64,000 bases of DNA from Micrococcales bacterium (GTDB lineage: Bacteria > Actinomycetota > Actinomycetes > S36-B12 > UBA10799): the NCBI GenBank assembly GCA_016719135.1, contig JADKAV010000028.1, positions 1 through 64,000 on the forward strand, written 5' to 3'. Shown here piece by piece: positions 37,239 to 46,302 of the stretch (positions are counted from its first letter, which is position 1; every line of letters begins with the position of its first letter). Made by a program: the position numbers and the translations under genes. The notes beneath the pieces were generated by a model that saw only the letters and a list, made by a program, of their open reading frames with translations, did not search any database and had not been told where the DNA came from.

Positions 37239-38144
37239 TCAGCGCAGTGGTTCGCGCATGAGAACTTCTTGCGCCGCCGACGAGACCAAGGTTCCGTCCG
37301 GTTTGTAGAACTGGCCGGTGGCGAATCCGTGGCCGCCGCCCGACACCGGGCTCGCGGTCACGAACAACAACCAATCGTCGGCGCGGAACGGCTCGTGGAA
37401 CCACATGGCGTGATCCAGCGATGCGATGTCGAGGTCCGCCCGGCCGAAGTAGCCGCCGTGGTGCCCAAGCACCGTTCCCACCAACGTGAGATCGGAGAAG
37501 TAGGTCATGGCGCACACGTGGAACAGCGAGGGATCCGGCAGTTTCTGACCGGCCCGGACCCAGGCCATCCGGTCGAACCTGCCCTGGGAGATCCGTTCCA
37601 CGTCTTCAGCGTCCACGTACCGGATGTCCACGAAGTCGTGTTCGGGCAGCCCGTCGTTGCCTTGCTCACCGGTTTGCCGCAGACGATCGAGGATGACCGC
37701 CTGCGAGAGTCCAGCCGGATCCGGGACCTGCGTCATCCAGTGCTGGTCGGGGAACGGGCTCACATAATGGCTGGGGCCGGACTGTTGTTGGGCGTAGGAC
37801 GCGGACATGGTGAAGATCGTCTTGCCGTACTGCACCGCGCGCACCCGCCTGGTGGAGAACGATCGGCCGTCGCGAGGCCGGTCGACCATGTACACGATGT
37901 GGTCAGTGGTTGAGCCCGCGCGCAGGAAGTACGCGTGCAGCGAATGCACGACGCGACCGGGCTGTTCAACCGTGGTTCCGGCCGCCACGAGGGCTTGGGC
38001 CGCCACTTGTCCGCCGAACGCCCGCAGCGGGGATCCGGCGTGGCACCAGCCGGTGAAGATGTCGCGGTCGATGCGGTGCAGCGTGAGTCTTTCGAGGAAT
38101 CCACTGTCCGGCGGCGGGCTGTCGCCGAGGTCCACAACGGTCAC
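37239..38144 (-). CDS. tesB: Acyl-CoA thioesterase II (TesB family)
   Basis: A 301-residue double-hotdog thioesterase that hydrolyses acyl-CoA. Motifs: FGGQVAAQALVAA near residue 43, VHSLHAYFLRAGSTTDHIVY, MTYFSDLTLVGTVLGHH (catalytic Asp) and SLDHAMWFHEPFRADDWLLF near the C-terminus. Full length for the family. The start is ATG 38144; the 38.2 kb repeat array lies just upstream and may have displaced or modified its promoter. Confidence 0.9.
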   Translation of the reverse strand: MTVVDLGDSPPPDSGFLERLTLHRIDRDIFTGWCHAGSPLRAFGGQVAAQALVAAGTTVEQPGRVVHSLHAYFLRAGSTTDHIVYMVDRPRDGRSFSTRRVRAVQYGKTIFTMSASYAQQQSGPSHYVSPFPDQHWMTQVPDPAGLSQAVILDRLRQTGEQGNDGLPEHDFVDIRYVDAEDVERISQGRFDRMAWVRAGQKLPDPSLFHVCAMTYFSDLTLVGTVLGHHGGYFGRADLDIASLDHAMWFHEPFRADDWLLFVTASPVSGGGHGFATGQFYKPDGTLVSSAAQEVLMREPLR

Positions 38145-38189
38145 GGTGTTCAGGCTATTCGTGGCCAGGGTCTGCTCGCCCGGTGACGA

Positions 38190-38678
38190 CGAATGACCCG
38201 GTTGTTGGATGGCCTGTTGGTTGCGGATGACCCGTTGGTTGATCGATGACCCGTTGGTTGCCGGATAGCCCGTTCTTTACGGGTCAACGGGCAACTGCTG
38301 GGCTATCTCGCGATCTGAGATGACCGTGGCGGGTTGTCGCCGTGGTCCACGAAGGTTGCAAGGTGCGGGCTTTGCGCGGTGAGGGTCTGCTCGCCTGGTG
38401 AGGGCCAAATAGCCCACTGGTTGCTGGATGACCCGTTGGTTGCCGGATAGCCCGTTCCTTACGGGTCAACGGGTAACTACCGGGCTATCTCGCGATCTGA
38501 GATGACCGTGGCGGGTTGTCGCCGTGGTCCACGAAGGTTGCAGGGTGCGGGCTATGCGCGGTGAGGGCCAAATAGCCCGCTGGTTGCTGGATGACCCGTT
38601 GGTTGCCGGATAGCCCGTTCTTTACGGGTCAACGGGCAACTACCGGGCCATCTCGCGATCCAAGACGACCATGGCGGG
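38190..38678. repeat. Structured direct-repeat array (163-182 bp units)
   Basis: Three copies of one unit start with GATGACCCGTTGGTTGCC at 38245, 38427 and 38590 (the last truncated at about 38678), preceded at 38190-38244 by two or three degenerate copies of the first 15-20 bases. Unit 1 is 182 bp; unit 2 lacks an internal segment of about 19 bp (GGTCTGCTCGCCTGGTGAG), giving 163 bp. Each unit holds GATAGCCCG...CGGGCTATC (9-bp inverted repeat; mismatched in unit 3) enclosing CCCGT-TCTTT-ACGGG, so it folds into a nested hairpin. No ORF is credible. It occupies the 582-bp gap between tesB and the CDF gene. Confidence 0.85.
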
Positions 38679-38726
38679 CTCGCAGGCGCAACTGGCACGG
38701 TCCCACCGCGGTATCCAGCGGCTGTC

Positions 38727-39638
38727 CTACGCGTGCGCCCCCGGTTCATGCCCGGCATGGTCGGCCGGTTCCACCTGGAACGTCGTGTGCTCGATGTCGA
38801 AACAACGTTTCGCGCACCCCTGCAACTGATCCAGCATCGACGACGGTCCGCACTGGTCGAGCGTTGAGCGATCCACCACGACGTGTGCGGTGAGCGCCGG
38901 GACGCCTGAGGTGATGGTCCACACATGCACGTCGTGCACATCGACGACCCCTGGCACCTCGGCCAAGTGCGTGCGCACGTCGGCGACATCGAGGTCGTCG
39001 GGCGCCGCCTCCATGAGGATCCGCAGTGCGTCGCGCAGCAGGCGCAGCGAACGGGGGAGGATCAGTGCCGCCACAACCAGGCCTGCCACCGGATCGGCGC
39101 GCTCCCAGCCGGTCAACACGATCACCGCACCGGCCGCGACCACAGCGGCCGACCCCAGCAGGTCGCCCAGCACCTCCAGGTAGGCCCCGCGCACGTTGAT
39201 CGACTCGTCCTTGCCGGCGGTCAGGATCCGCAGCGACACGAAGTTCGCCACCATGCCGACGACCGCGACGGCGAGCATGACGCCGGCTTCCACCGGTTGG
39301 GGGTCGATCAGCCTCTTGACGGCTTCGATGGCCACGAAGGCGCCGACCCCGATGAGCAGCAGGGCGTTGAAGGCGGCGGCGATCACCTCCAGGCGCATCC
39401 ACCCGAACGTTCTGCGGTAATTCGGCGGGCGCTGGGCTGCGGTCGCCGCTACCAGCGCGAAGGCCACGCCGAACATGTCCGTGAAGACATGGCCGGCATC
39501 GGCAAGCAGCGCCAGTGAGCCGGTCACCAGCGCGCCGACCAGTTCCATCAGGAACACTGCCGCGGCGATCGCCAGCGCGATGGCCAGCCGTGCGCGGTGC
39601 TTCCCGCCGGCGGTGACGACGCCGTGATCGTGGCCCAT
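38727..39638 (-). CDS. Cation diffusion facilitator (CDF) metal exporter
   Basis: A 303-residue CzcD/ZitB-like proton-coupled exporter of Zn2+ or related divalent metals. Six membrane helices are visible; the metal-site HxxxD motifs are ADAGHVFTDMFG in helix 2 and GDLLGSAAVV-type (YLEVLGDLLGS) in helix 5. The cytoplasmic C-terminal domain contains VHDVHVWTITSGVPALTAHV. N- and C-terminal histidines (GHDHG; HAGHEPGAHA) may bind metal. Metal-transport genes at both ends of the pyrH-frr insert suggest a metal-homeostasis island. Confidence 0.9.
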   Translation of the reverse strand: MGHDHGVVTAGGKHRARLAIALAIAAAVFLMELVGALVTGSLALLADAGHVFTDMFGVAFALVAATAAQRPPNYRRTFGWMRLEVIAAAFNALLLIGVGAFVAIEAVKRLIDPQPVEAGVMLAVAVVGMVANFVSLRILTAGKDESINVRGAYLEVLGDLLGSAAVVAAGAVIVLTGWERADPVAGLVVAALILPRSLRLLRDALRILMEAAPDDLDVADVRTHLAEVPGVVDVHDVHVWTITSGVPALTAHVVVDRSTLDQCGPSSMLDQLQGCAKRCFDIEHTTFQVEPADHAGHEPGAHA

Positions 39639-39780
39639 GGCCTCCAGTGTGACGCACCTGCGCGGATATGTGCCTCACGCGTAACCTCGGATGGTCACGC
39701 ATGGTGTCATCGGCGCACCTCACGCGCCGAAAGGTCCCCACGGGCCAGTAGGCTGCCCGTAGAGGCAAGGAGGATTCCCG

Positions 39781-40338
39781 GTGATCGACGACATCCTGCT
39801 CGAAGCAGAAGACAAGATGGAGAAGGCGATCGCGGTTGCCCGCGAGGACTTCTCCACGCTGCGCACCGGCCGGGTGAACCCGGCGATGTTCTCCAAGATC
39901 AATGTGGACTACTACGGTGCCCCGACACCGCTGAACCAGTTGGCCTCCTTCCACGCCGCCGACGCACGCATGATGCTCATCACGCCGTTCGACAGGGGAT
40001 CGACCAACGCCGTCGAGAAGGCCATCCGCGATTCAGATCTGGGCGTGAATCCCAGCACCGACGGCAACGTCATCCGGGTCGTCCTGCCGCAGTTGACCGA
40101 GGACCGCCGCAAGGAGTACATCAAGGTGGCCCGGCACAAGGCTGAGGACGCGCGGATCAGTATCCGCAGCGTACGGCGCACGGCCAAAGAGTCGTTGGAG
40201 AAGCTCAAGAAGGATGGGGATGTCGGCGAGGACGAGGTCAAGCGCGCGCTGACCCACCTCGAGGAGATCACGCACGAGCAGGTTGCGCACGTCGATGAGA
40301 TCCTCAAACACAAAGAGGAAGAGCTGCTCGAGGTCTGA
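39781..40338 (+). CDS. frr: Ribosome recycling factor
   Basis: A 185-residue RRF that, with EF-G, splits post-termination ribosomes. LRTGRVNPAMFSKINVDYYGAPTPLNQLA and the C-terminal KDGDVGEDEVKRALTHLEEITHEQV are canonical. GTG 39781 has AGGAGG at 39768-39773; TAGGCT at 39749-39754 could be a -10 element, fitting its separation from pyrH here. The last base overlaps the cdsA ATG. Confidence 0.96.
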   Translation: MIDDILLEAEDKMEKAIAVAREDFSTLRTGRVNPAMFSKINVDYYGAPTPLNQLASFHAADARMMLITPFDRGSTNAVEKAIRDSDLGVNPSTDGNVIRVVLPQLTEDRRKEYIKVARHKAEDARISIRSVRRTAKESLEKLKKDGDVGEDEVKRALTHLEEITHEQVAHVDEILKHKEEELLEV

Positions 40339-41180
40339 TGAGCAGCCCCGACGCGGCGTCCGCTCCGCCGTCCACCAGTCGCGCGGGTCGCAACCTCCCG
40401 GTGGCGATCGCAGTCGGCCTGGCCCTCGGGGCGATGATCGTGCTGTCGCTGATCTTCAACAAGTACCTGTTCGCCGTGGTCGTGACGGTGGCGATGCTGA
40501 TCGCCGTATGGGAACTGCACGGAGCCTTTCTGCACAACGACATCCGGGTGGCGCGCAGTCCGCTCTACTTGACCGCGTTGGCGGGACCGACTCTCGCGTA
40601 TTTGTACGGCGTTCCGGCGCACATCGCAGTGTTCGGGACGTTCGTGGTGGTCGCGCTCGCGTGGCGCATCCGACGCGGTACCGACGGGTTCGTCAAAGAC
40701 GCAACCGCCTCACTGTTCGTCGGCTTCTATCTGTTGTTCATGGTCGGCTTCGTGATGCTGATGCTCCGCGAGGACGACGGGGTGACCAGGATCGTGGCAT
40801 TCATTGCGATCACCGTCTGCAACGACGTGGGCGGGTACTTCGCCGGCGTCCTGTTCGGTAAACACCCGATCGCCCCGCAGGTCAGTCCCAAGAAGTCCTG
40901 GGAGGGATTCGCCGGGTCGGTGGCGCTGTCGGTGGCCGTGGCGATCCCGATCTTCATCATCGGATTCGATGCCCCGTGGTGGCAAGGTCTGGTCTTCGGG
41001 TTGATCATGCCCATCACCGCGACGGTCGGCGACTTCGTGGAGTCCGCTGTGAAGCGCGACCTCGACGTCAAGGACATGTCGAACATCGTTCCCGGGCACG
41101 GCGGGCTGATGGACCGGCTCGACTCGCTGATCCCCAATGCGTTCGTCGCCTGGGCCCTGCTCGGTTGGTTCATCGGATGA
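40338..41180 (+). CDS. cdsA: Phosphatidate cytidylyltransferase
   Basis: CDP-diacylglycerol synthase, an integral membrane enzyme of 280 residues with about eight helices. The family signature appears as SPKKSWEGFAGS and near the C-terminus VKRDLDVKDMSNIVPGHGGLMDRLDS. It supplies CDP-DAG for phosphatidylinositol, phosphatidylglycerol and cardiolipin. ATGA overlap with rlmN. Confidence 0.94.
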   Translation: MSSPDAASAPPSTSRAGRNLPVAIAVGLALGAMIVLSLIFNKYLFAVVVTVAMLIAVWELHGAFLHNDIRVARSPLYLTALAGPTLAYLYGVPAHIAVFGTFVVVALAWRIRRGTDGFVKDATASLFVGFYLLFMVGFVMLMLREDDGVTRIVAFIAITVCNDVGGYFAGVLFGKHPIAPQVSPKKSWEGFAGSVALSVAVAIPIFIIGFDAPWWQGLVFGLIMPITATVGDFVESAVKRDLDVKDMSNIVPGHGGLMDRLDSLIPNAFVAWALLGWFIG

Positions 41181-42271
41181 CTTCCTTGCCGTTGGTGATG
41201 CAGGCACCGCGCCGTGGCAAGCCCCCGCAGCATCTGTTGGACCTCGACCTCCCCGCGCGCAGGCAGGCCGTCACCGCGCTGGGCAGTGCGGCCTTCCGCG
41301 CGGCGCAGTTGAGCCGACAGGTCGTCGTGCGACACGTCGACTCGGTGGACGAATGCACCGACCTCGGTGATGCGGATCGTGAGCGGCTCGCGCCGTTGTT
41401 GCCAACCTTGCTGACTGCGTCGAAGGTGCAGACCTGCGACGGGGACGCCACCCGCAAGACGCTGTGGAAGTTGCACGACGGCGCATTGGTCGAATCGGTT
41501 CTCATGCGCTACCCGAAGCGGGTCACGCTGTGCCTGTCATCGCAGGCGGGCTGCGGTATGGCATGTCCGTTCTGCGCGACGGGTCAGGGCGGATTGCAGC
41601 GCAACTTGAGTGTGGCTGAGATCCTCGAACAGGTCCGGGTGGCTGCCCGCGACGCGCAATCCGGTGTTCTCGGCGACACGGCCCGCTTGTCCAATGTCGT
41701 GTTCATGGGTATGGGCGAACCGTTGGCGAACTACAGCACGGTGGTCACGGCGGTCCGCCGGATGATCGCGCAGCCGCTGGAGGGTTTCGGTCTGAGCGCA
41801 CGCGGGGTCACCGTCTCCACCGTGGGGCTGGTGCCGCAGATCCGGCGTCTGGCCGACGAACAGATGCCGGTCACGCTCGCGGTTTCGCTGCATGCCCCGG
41901 ATGACGAGCTGCGCAACACGTTGGTCCCCATCAACACCCGCTGGTCGGTGGGCGAGGTGCTGGACTCGGCGTGGGAATACGCAGACAAGACCCGCCGGCG
42001 GGTGAGCATCGAGTACGCGCTCATCCGCGACATCAACGACCAGGACTGGCGCGCCGACCTGCTCGGTGATCTGCTGCAGGGCCGTCTCGTGCATGTCAAC
42101 GTCATCCCGTTGAATCCCACGCCCGGGACTCAGTGGACCGCTTCGTCGCCCGAGCAGGAGGAGTCGTTCGTCGAGCACCTGCGAGCCAAGGGCGTGGCGG
42201 TCACCGTGCGTGATACGCGTGGGCGTGAGATCGACGGCGCCTGCGGACAGTTGGCGGCGTCGGAAACGTGA
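41177..42271 (+). CDS. rlmN: 23S rRNA/tRNA adenine-C2 methyltransferase RlmN
   Basis: Radical-SAM methyltransferase making m2A2503 in 23S rRNA and m2A37 in some tRNAs, 364 residues. The Fe-S motif CxxxCxxC is CGMACPFC (about residues 125-132); FMGMGEPLANY is the conserved GEP loop; the methyl-carrying cysteine lies in REIDGACGQLA near the C-terminus. ATG 41177 overlaps cdsA; the upstream open frame is shadow. Confidence 0.95.
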   Translation: MTSLPLVMQAPRRGKPPQHLLDLDLPARRQAVTALGSAAFRAAQLSRQVVVRHVDSVDECTDLGDADRERLAPLLPTLLTASKVQTCDGDATRKTLWKLHDGALVESVLMRYPKRVTLCLSSQAGCGMACPFCATGQGGLQRNLSVAEILEQVRVAARDAQSGVLGDTARLSNVVFMGMGEPLANYSTVVTAVRRMIAQPLEGFGLSARGVTVSTVGLVPQIRRLADEQMPVTLAVSLHAPDDELRNTLVPINTRWSVGEVLDSAWEYADKTRRRVSIEYALIRDINDQDWRADLLGDLLQGRLVHVNVIPLNPTPGTQWTASSPEQEESFVEHLRAKGVAVTVRDTRGREIDGACGQLAASET

Positions 42272-43428
42272 TGCCACGCGACGTCGTCATCCTGGGTAGC
42301 ACCGGGTCAATCGGAACGCAGGCCCTGGACGTGATCCGGCGCAATCCTGGCCGATTCCGGGTGGTCGGGCTCGCGGCTGGCGGCTCGGATGTCGCCGCAC
42401 TGGCTGCGCAGGTGGACGAGTTCTCCGTGGCGCACGTAGCGGTCGCGGACCCGACTGCGGCCGATGCCCTGACGGCCACCGGCGCCACTGTCCATACGGG
42501 TCCGGACGCTGCCACCGAAGTGGCGGGCCTGGACGTCCACACGGTGCTCAACGGCATCACTGGCGCCGTTGGACTGCGACCCACCCTCGCCGCATTGGAA
42601 GCCGGGAGCGTTTTGGCACTTGCCAACAAGGAGTCGCTGATCATCGGCGGGCAGTTGGTGACCGCGGTGGCCCGACCCGGACAGATCGTGCCGGTGGACA
42701 GCGAGCATTCGGCAATGGCCCAATGTCTGCGTTCGGGACGCGCCGAGGAGGTGCGCAAACTCATCCTCACCGCCAGTGGTGGACCGTTCCGTGGACGCGC
42801 GCGCGACCAGTTGCAGTCGGTGACGCTGGAGCAGGCGCTCGCGCATCCGACCTGGGACATGGGCCCGGTGGTCACCATCAACTCGGCCACGCTGATGAAC
42901 AAGGGACTGGAGTTGATCGAGGCGCATCTGCTCTTCGGGGTACCGCTGGATGCCATCGAGGTGGTCGTGCATCCCCAGTCGATCGTGCATTCCATGGTCG
43001 AGTTCGTCGACGGCAGTACCATCGCGCAGGCCAGCCCGCCCGACATGCGGCTGCCGATCGCACTAGGCATGGCCTGGCCGGACAGGGTTCCAGATGCCGC
43101 GCCCGCCTGTGACTGGAGTAGCGCGGCGACCTGGGAGTTCTTCCCGCTGGACGATGAGGCCTTCCCGGCGGTCGGGCTCGCCTCCCGAGCGGCTGCGGCC
43201 GGCGGCATAGCCCCGGCGGTGCTCAACGCTGCCAACGAACAGGCGGTTGCGGCCTTCCGCGAGGCCCGGATCGGGTTCCTCGGGATCACCGAACTGGTCG
43301 ATCGGGTGATGCAGGAAACCCTCCCCTCTGGCGCGAACAGGGGGAACCGGGTGACACTGGAAGACGTCCTGGATGCAGACGCCTGGGCACGTGGGCTGGT
43401 TCGAGGACTGATCGAGGAGGACGTATGA
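42271..43428 (+). CDS. dxr: 1-deoxy-D-xylulose 5-phosphate reductoisomerase
   Basis: Committed step of the MEP isoprenoid pathway (DXP to MEP, NADPH). ATG 42271 forms a TGATG overlap with rlmN; in-frame GTG 42268 is an alternative. The 385-residue protein has the NADPH fold GSTGSIGTQALDV, ALANKESLIIGG, the metal site PVDSEHSAMAQCL, and TASGGPFRG, VTINSATLMNKGLE. Its partner ispG is further down the same strand. Confidence 0.95.
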   Translation: MPRDVVILGSTGSIGTQALDVIRRNPGRFRVVGLAAGGSDVAALAAQVDEFSVAHVAVADPTAADALTATGATVHTGPDAATEVAGLDVHTVLNGITGAVGLRPTLAALEAGSVLALANKESLIIGGQLVTAVARPGQIVPVDSEHSAMAQCLRSGRAEEVRKLILTASGGPFRGRARDQLQSVTLEQALAHPTWDMGPVVTINSATLMNKGLELIEAHLLFGVPLDAIEVVVHPQSIVHSMVEFVDGSTIAQASPPDMRLPIALGMAWPDRVPDAAPACDWSSAATWEFFPLDDEAFPAVGLASRAAAAGGIAPAVLNAANEQAVAAFREARIGFLGITELVDRVMQETLPSGANRGNRVTLEDVLDADAWARGLVRGLIEEDV

Positions 43429-44702
43429 CGCTGATCGGGATTCTCGCGCTGGTCGTGGCGCTGGTCATCTCGATCGCGCTGCACGAGGTCGGCCACATGG
43501 TGCCGGCCAAGAAATTCGGGGTCAAGGTCACCCAGTACATGGTCGGCTTCGGCCCCACGATCTGGTCGACGAAGAAGGGTGACACCGAATACGGCGCCAA
43601 GGCAGTCCTGCTCGGCGGCTACATCCGGATGATCGGCATGTTCCCTCCCGGCCCCGACGGCAAGATCAAAGCAAGCAGCACCGGCCGGCTCGGGACTCTG
43701 ATCGAACAGGCCCGCGAGGAGTCCGCGGCCGAGATCATGGAGCCGGGCGACGAGAAGCGGACGTTCTACAACCTCTCCGTGCCGAAGAAGCTCGTGGTGA
43801 TGCTCGGCGGACCCACCATGAACCTGCTGATCGCCTTGGTCCTGTTCACCGTGGTGTTCGCCGGATTCGGCACACCGACGCCCAGCACAACGGTGTCCAC
43901 GGTCACCGCGTGTGTTCCGACCGCCGCCGACCCCGAAGGAACCTGCGTGGCGGGGTCGGGGACACCCACCGGTGCCGCTGCGGCCGGGCTGCAAACCGGC
44001 GACCAGATCGTGGCCTGGGATGCGGTGCCCGTGTCCGACTGGCCCATCCTCAGCCAGGCCATCCGTGACTCCCAGCCCGGCAACCATGAGGTCACGGTCG
44101 TGCGCGACGGCCGTGAGATCACGTTGGAAGTTCCCCTCACCTCCATTGACGGTGCGATGCTCGGCGACGCCGCACAAACTCGCGGATTCTTGGGCGTTTC
44201 CCCGGTCGTGGAACTGGAACCGCTGTCGATCTCCGCGGTACCCGGGGAAATGTGGGACATTTCGGTGAGGTCCGGCCAGGCTTTGCTGTCATTCCCAGCC
44301 AAGATGGTCGGGTTGACCGAAGCCGCCTTCACCGATCAGGCGCGCGATCCCGAAGGCCCGGTCGGCGTGGTCGGGGTGTCCCGGATCAGCGGTGAGGTAG
44401 CCGCGGCCGACGCGCCACCCAGCTGGCGCATCGCGCAATTCCTGGCCATCGTCGCCTCGTTGAACCTGTTCCTGTTCCTGTTCAACCTGCTGCCCGTCCT
44501 GCCGCTCGACGGCGGGCATGTGGCCGGCGCGCTGTACGAAGGGGGTCGTCGGCAAGTGGCCCGTTTCCGGGGCCGGCCCGACCCCGGACCGGTCGACGTG
44601 GCACGGATGTTACCCGTGGCATACACCGTGGCTTTGGTGCTCGTAGCGATGAGCGTGATCATTCTGTGGGCCGACATCGTCAAGCCGATCCGCCTGGGGT
44701 AG
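43425..44702 (+). CDS. rseP: Site-2 protease RseP/Rip1
   Basis: Intramembrane zinc metalloprotease that cleaves anti-sigma factors and other membrane substrates, 425 residues. The HExxH zinc site is LHEVGHM (about residues 22-26) in the first membrane helix; a PDZ domain occupies the middle (AAGLQTGDQIVAWD); the third ligand motif is NLLPVLPLDGGHV near residue 358. It overlaps dxr (ATGA). The usual contiguous ispG is pushed 445 bp away by repeats. Confidence 0.93.
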   Translation: MTLIGILALVVALVISIALHEVGHMVPAKKFGVKVTQYMVGFGPTIWSTKKGDTEYGAKAVLLGGYIRMIGMFPPGPDGKIKASSTGRLGTLIEQAREESAAEIMEPGDEKRTFYNLSVPKKLVVMLGGPTMNLLIALVLFTVVFAGFGTPTPSTTVSTVTACVPTAADPEGTCVAGSGTPTGAAAAGLQTGDQIVAWDAVPVSDWPILSQAIRDSQPGNHEVTVVRDGREITLEVPLTSIDGAMLGDAAQTRGFLGVSPVVELEPLSISAVPGEMWDISVRSGQALLSFPAKMVGLTEAAFTDQARDPEGPVGVVGVSRISGEVAAADAPPSWRIAQFLAIVASLNLFLFLFNLLPVLPLDGGHVAGALYEGGRRQVARFRGRPDPGPVDVARMLPVAYTVALVLVAMSVIILWADIVKPIRLG

Positions 44703-44760
44703 GTCGAGGGTTCGGGGAGTCTGGGTTCCGACGCTGCGCGTCCGCCACGAAGTCACGCCC

Positions 44761-45078
44761 GCGCAACCGTTGGAGTTGGGTACATCCGTTGGAGTCAGGT
44801 ACATCGGTTGGAGTCCCGCGGTCCGTGCAACTCCAACGCCTGTACCTAAGTCCAACGCCTGTGCCTGACTCCAACGGGGATGGACTTGGAGACCGGATCC
44901 CGGCCGTGCCTGCACCCCCGCGCAACCGTTGGAGTTGGGTACATCCGTTGGAGTCAGGTACATCGGTTGGAGTCCCGCGGTCCGTGCGACTCCAACGCGT
45001 GTACCTAAGTCCAACGCCCGTGCCTGACTCCAACGGGGATGGACTTGGAGACCGGATCCCGGCCGTGCCTGCAGCCCT
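44761..45078. repeat. Two tandem 159-bp GTTGGAGT hairpin elements
   Basis: Copies at 44761-44919 and 44920-45078 differ at only a few bases. Each has three direct GTTGGAGT-containing arms of about 19 bp (CCGTTGGAGTxxGGTACAT), a 16-base loop containing CCGCGG, and three inverted arms, making an imperfect stem of about 48 bp with roughly 38 paired positions. A trailing 45-bp segment (GGACTTGGAGACCGGATCCC...) is also repeated, and a further lone CGTTGGAGTT follows at about 45087. No coding frame fits a known family. It fills the 445-bp gap between rseP and ispG. Confidence 0.85.
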
Positions 45079-45147
45079 CGAACGCTCGTTGGAGTTCTGC
45101 CAGCCGCAGTCGAATGCGTGATTGACGTCATGCGCGATACTTGAGAT

Positions 45148-46302
45148 ATGACCGTTTCGTTGGGAATGCCTGCTGGACCGCCGCCGACACTGGCACCGCG
45201 CAGGAAGACCCGCAAGATCACCCTTCGACACCCGAACCACCCGGTGGAGGTCGGTGGGGATGCGCCGGTGAGCGTGCAATCGATGACCACGACGCTGACT
45301 TCTGACGTCAACGCGACGCTGCAGCAGATCGCCGAGCTCACGGCGTCGGGTTGCCAGGTGGTCCGGGTGGCGGTGCCCAGCCAGGACGACGCCGAGGCGC
45401 TGCCCATCATCGCCAAGAAGGCGGATATCCCGGTCATCGCCGACATCCACTTCCAGCCCAAGTACGTATTCGCCGCGATCGACGCCGGATGCGCAGGCGT
45501 GCGGGTCAACCCCGGCAACATCAAGGCCTTCGACGACCGGGTGGGTGAGATCGCACGCGCCGCCGGTGATGCCGGAGTGCCCATCCGCATCGGGGTCAAC
45601 GCCGGATCGCTGGACAAACGTCTGCTCGAGAAGTACGGCAAGGCCACCCCGGAAGCGCTGGTGGAAAGTGCCCTGTGGGAGGCGTCGTTGTTCGAGGAAC
45701 ACGACTTCCGCGACATCAAGATTTCCGTGAAGCACCACGATCCGGTGGTCATGGTGCAGGCCTACCGGCAGCTGTCCGCGGCCTGCGATTACCCGTTGCA
45801 CCTCGGTGTCACCGAAGCGGGCCCGGCCTTCCAGGGGACCATCAAATCCGCGGTCGCCTTCGGGGCGCTGCTGGGCGAGGGGATCGGCGACACGATTCGA
45901 GTCTCCCTGTCGGCGCCGCCGGTCGAAGAGGTGAAGGTCGGACTGCAGATCCTCGAATCGCTCAACCTGCGCGAGCGCGGGCTGGAGATCGTCTCCTGTC
46001 CGAGTTGTGGCCGGGCGCAAGTGGATGTGTACACGCTGGCCGAGCAGGTCACCGCAGGGCTGCAGGGACTGGAGGTTCCGCTGCGGGTCGCGGTCATGGG
46101 ATGTGTCGTCAACGGTCCGGGGGAGGCTCGCGAGGCTGATCTCGGCGTGGCCAGCGGCAACGGCAAGGGCCAGATCTTCGTCAAGGGAGAGGTCATCAAG
46201 ACCGTGCCTGAGGCCGCGATCGTCGAGACGCTGATCGAAGAGGCCATGCGGCTCGCGGAGTCCATGGAAAGTGCAGGCGATCCCACCGTTTCGGTCGGGT
46301 GA
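45148..46302 (+). CDS. ispG: 4-hydroxy-3-methylbut-2-en-1-yl diphosphate synthase
   Basis: [4Fe-4S] enzyme of the MEP pathway (MEcPP to HMBPP), 384 residues. VQSMTTTLTSDVNATLQQI begins the TIM barrel; the cluster cysteines lie in VSCPSCGRAQVD and VMGCVVNGPGEA. ATG 45148 is preceded by GATACT six bases upstream, which could be a -10 for a leaderless transcript; that would make ispG independent of rseP across the repeat insertion. Confidence 0.95.
   Translation: MTVSLGMPAGPPPTLAPRRKTRKITLRHPNHPVEVGGDAPVSVQSMTTTLTSDVNATLQQIAELTASGCQVVRVAVPSQDDAEALPIIAKKADIPVIADIHFQPKYVFAAIDAGCAGVRVNPGNIKAFDDRVGEIARAAGDAGVPIRIGVNAGSLDKRLLEKYGKATPEALVESALWEASLFEEHDFRDIKISVKHHDPVVMVQAYRQLSAACDYPLHLGVTEAGPAFQGTIKSAVAFGALLGEGIGDTIRVSLSAPPVEEVKVGLQILESLNLRERGLEIVSCPSCGRAQVDVYTLAEQVTAGLQGLEVPLRVAVMGCVVNGPGEAREADLGVASGNGKGQIFVKGEVIKTVPEAAIVETLIEEAMRLAESMESAGDPTVSVG

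Noticed and set aside
38190..38678. CRISPR array
   Set aside because: Units are alike across their full 163-182 bp with no unique spacers, only three copies, and no cas genes nearby.
38727..39954. 402-residue minus-strand frame reading through the CDF gene in another frame
   Set aside because: Shadow of the CDF transporter, whose own frame carries all family motifs.
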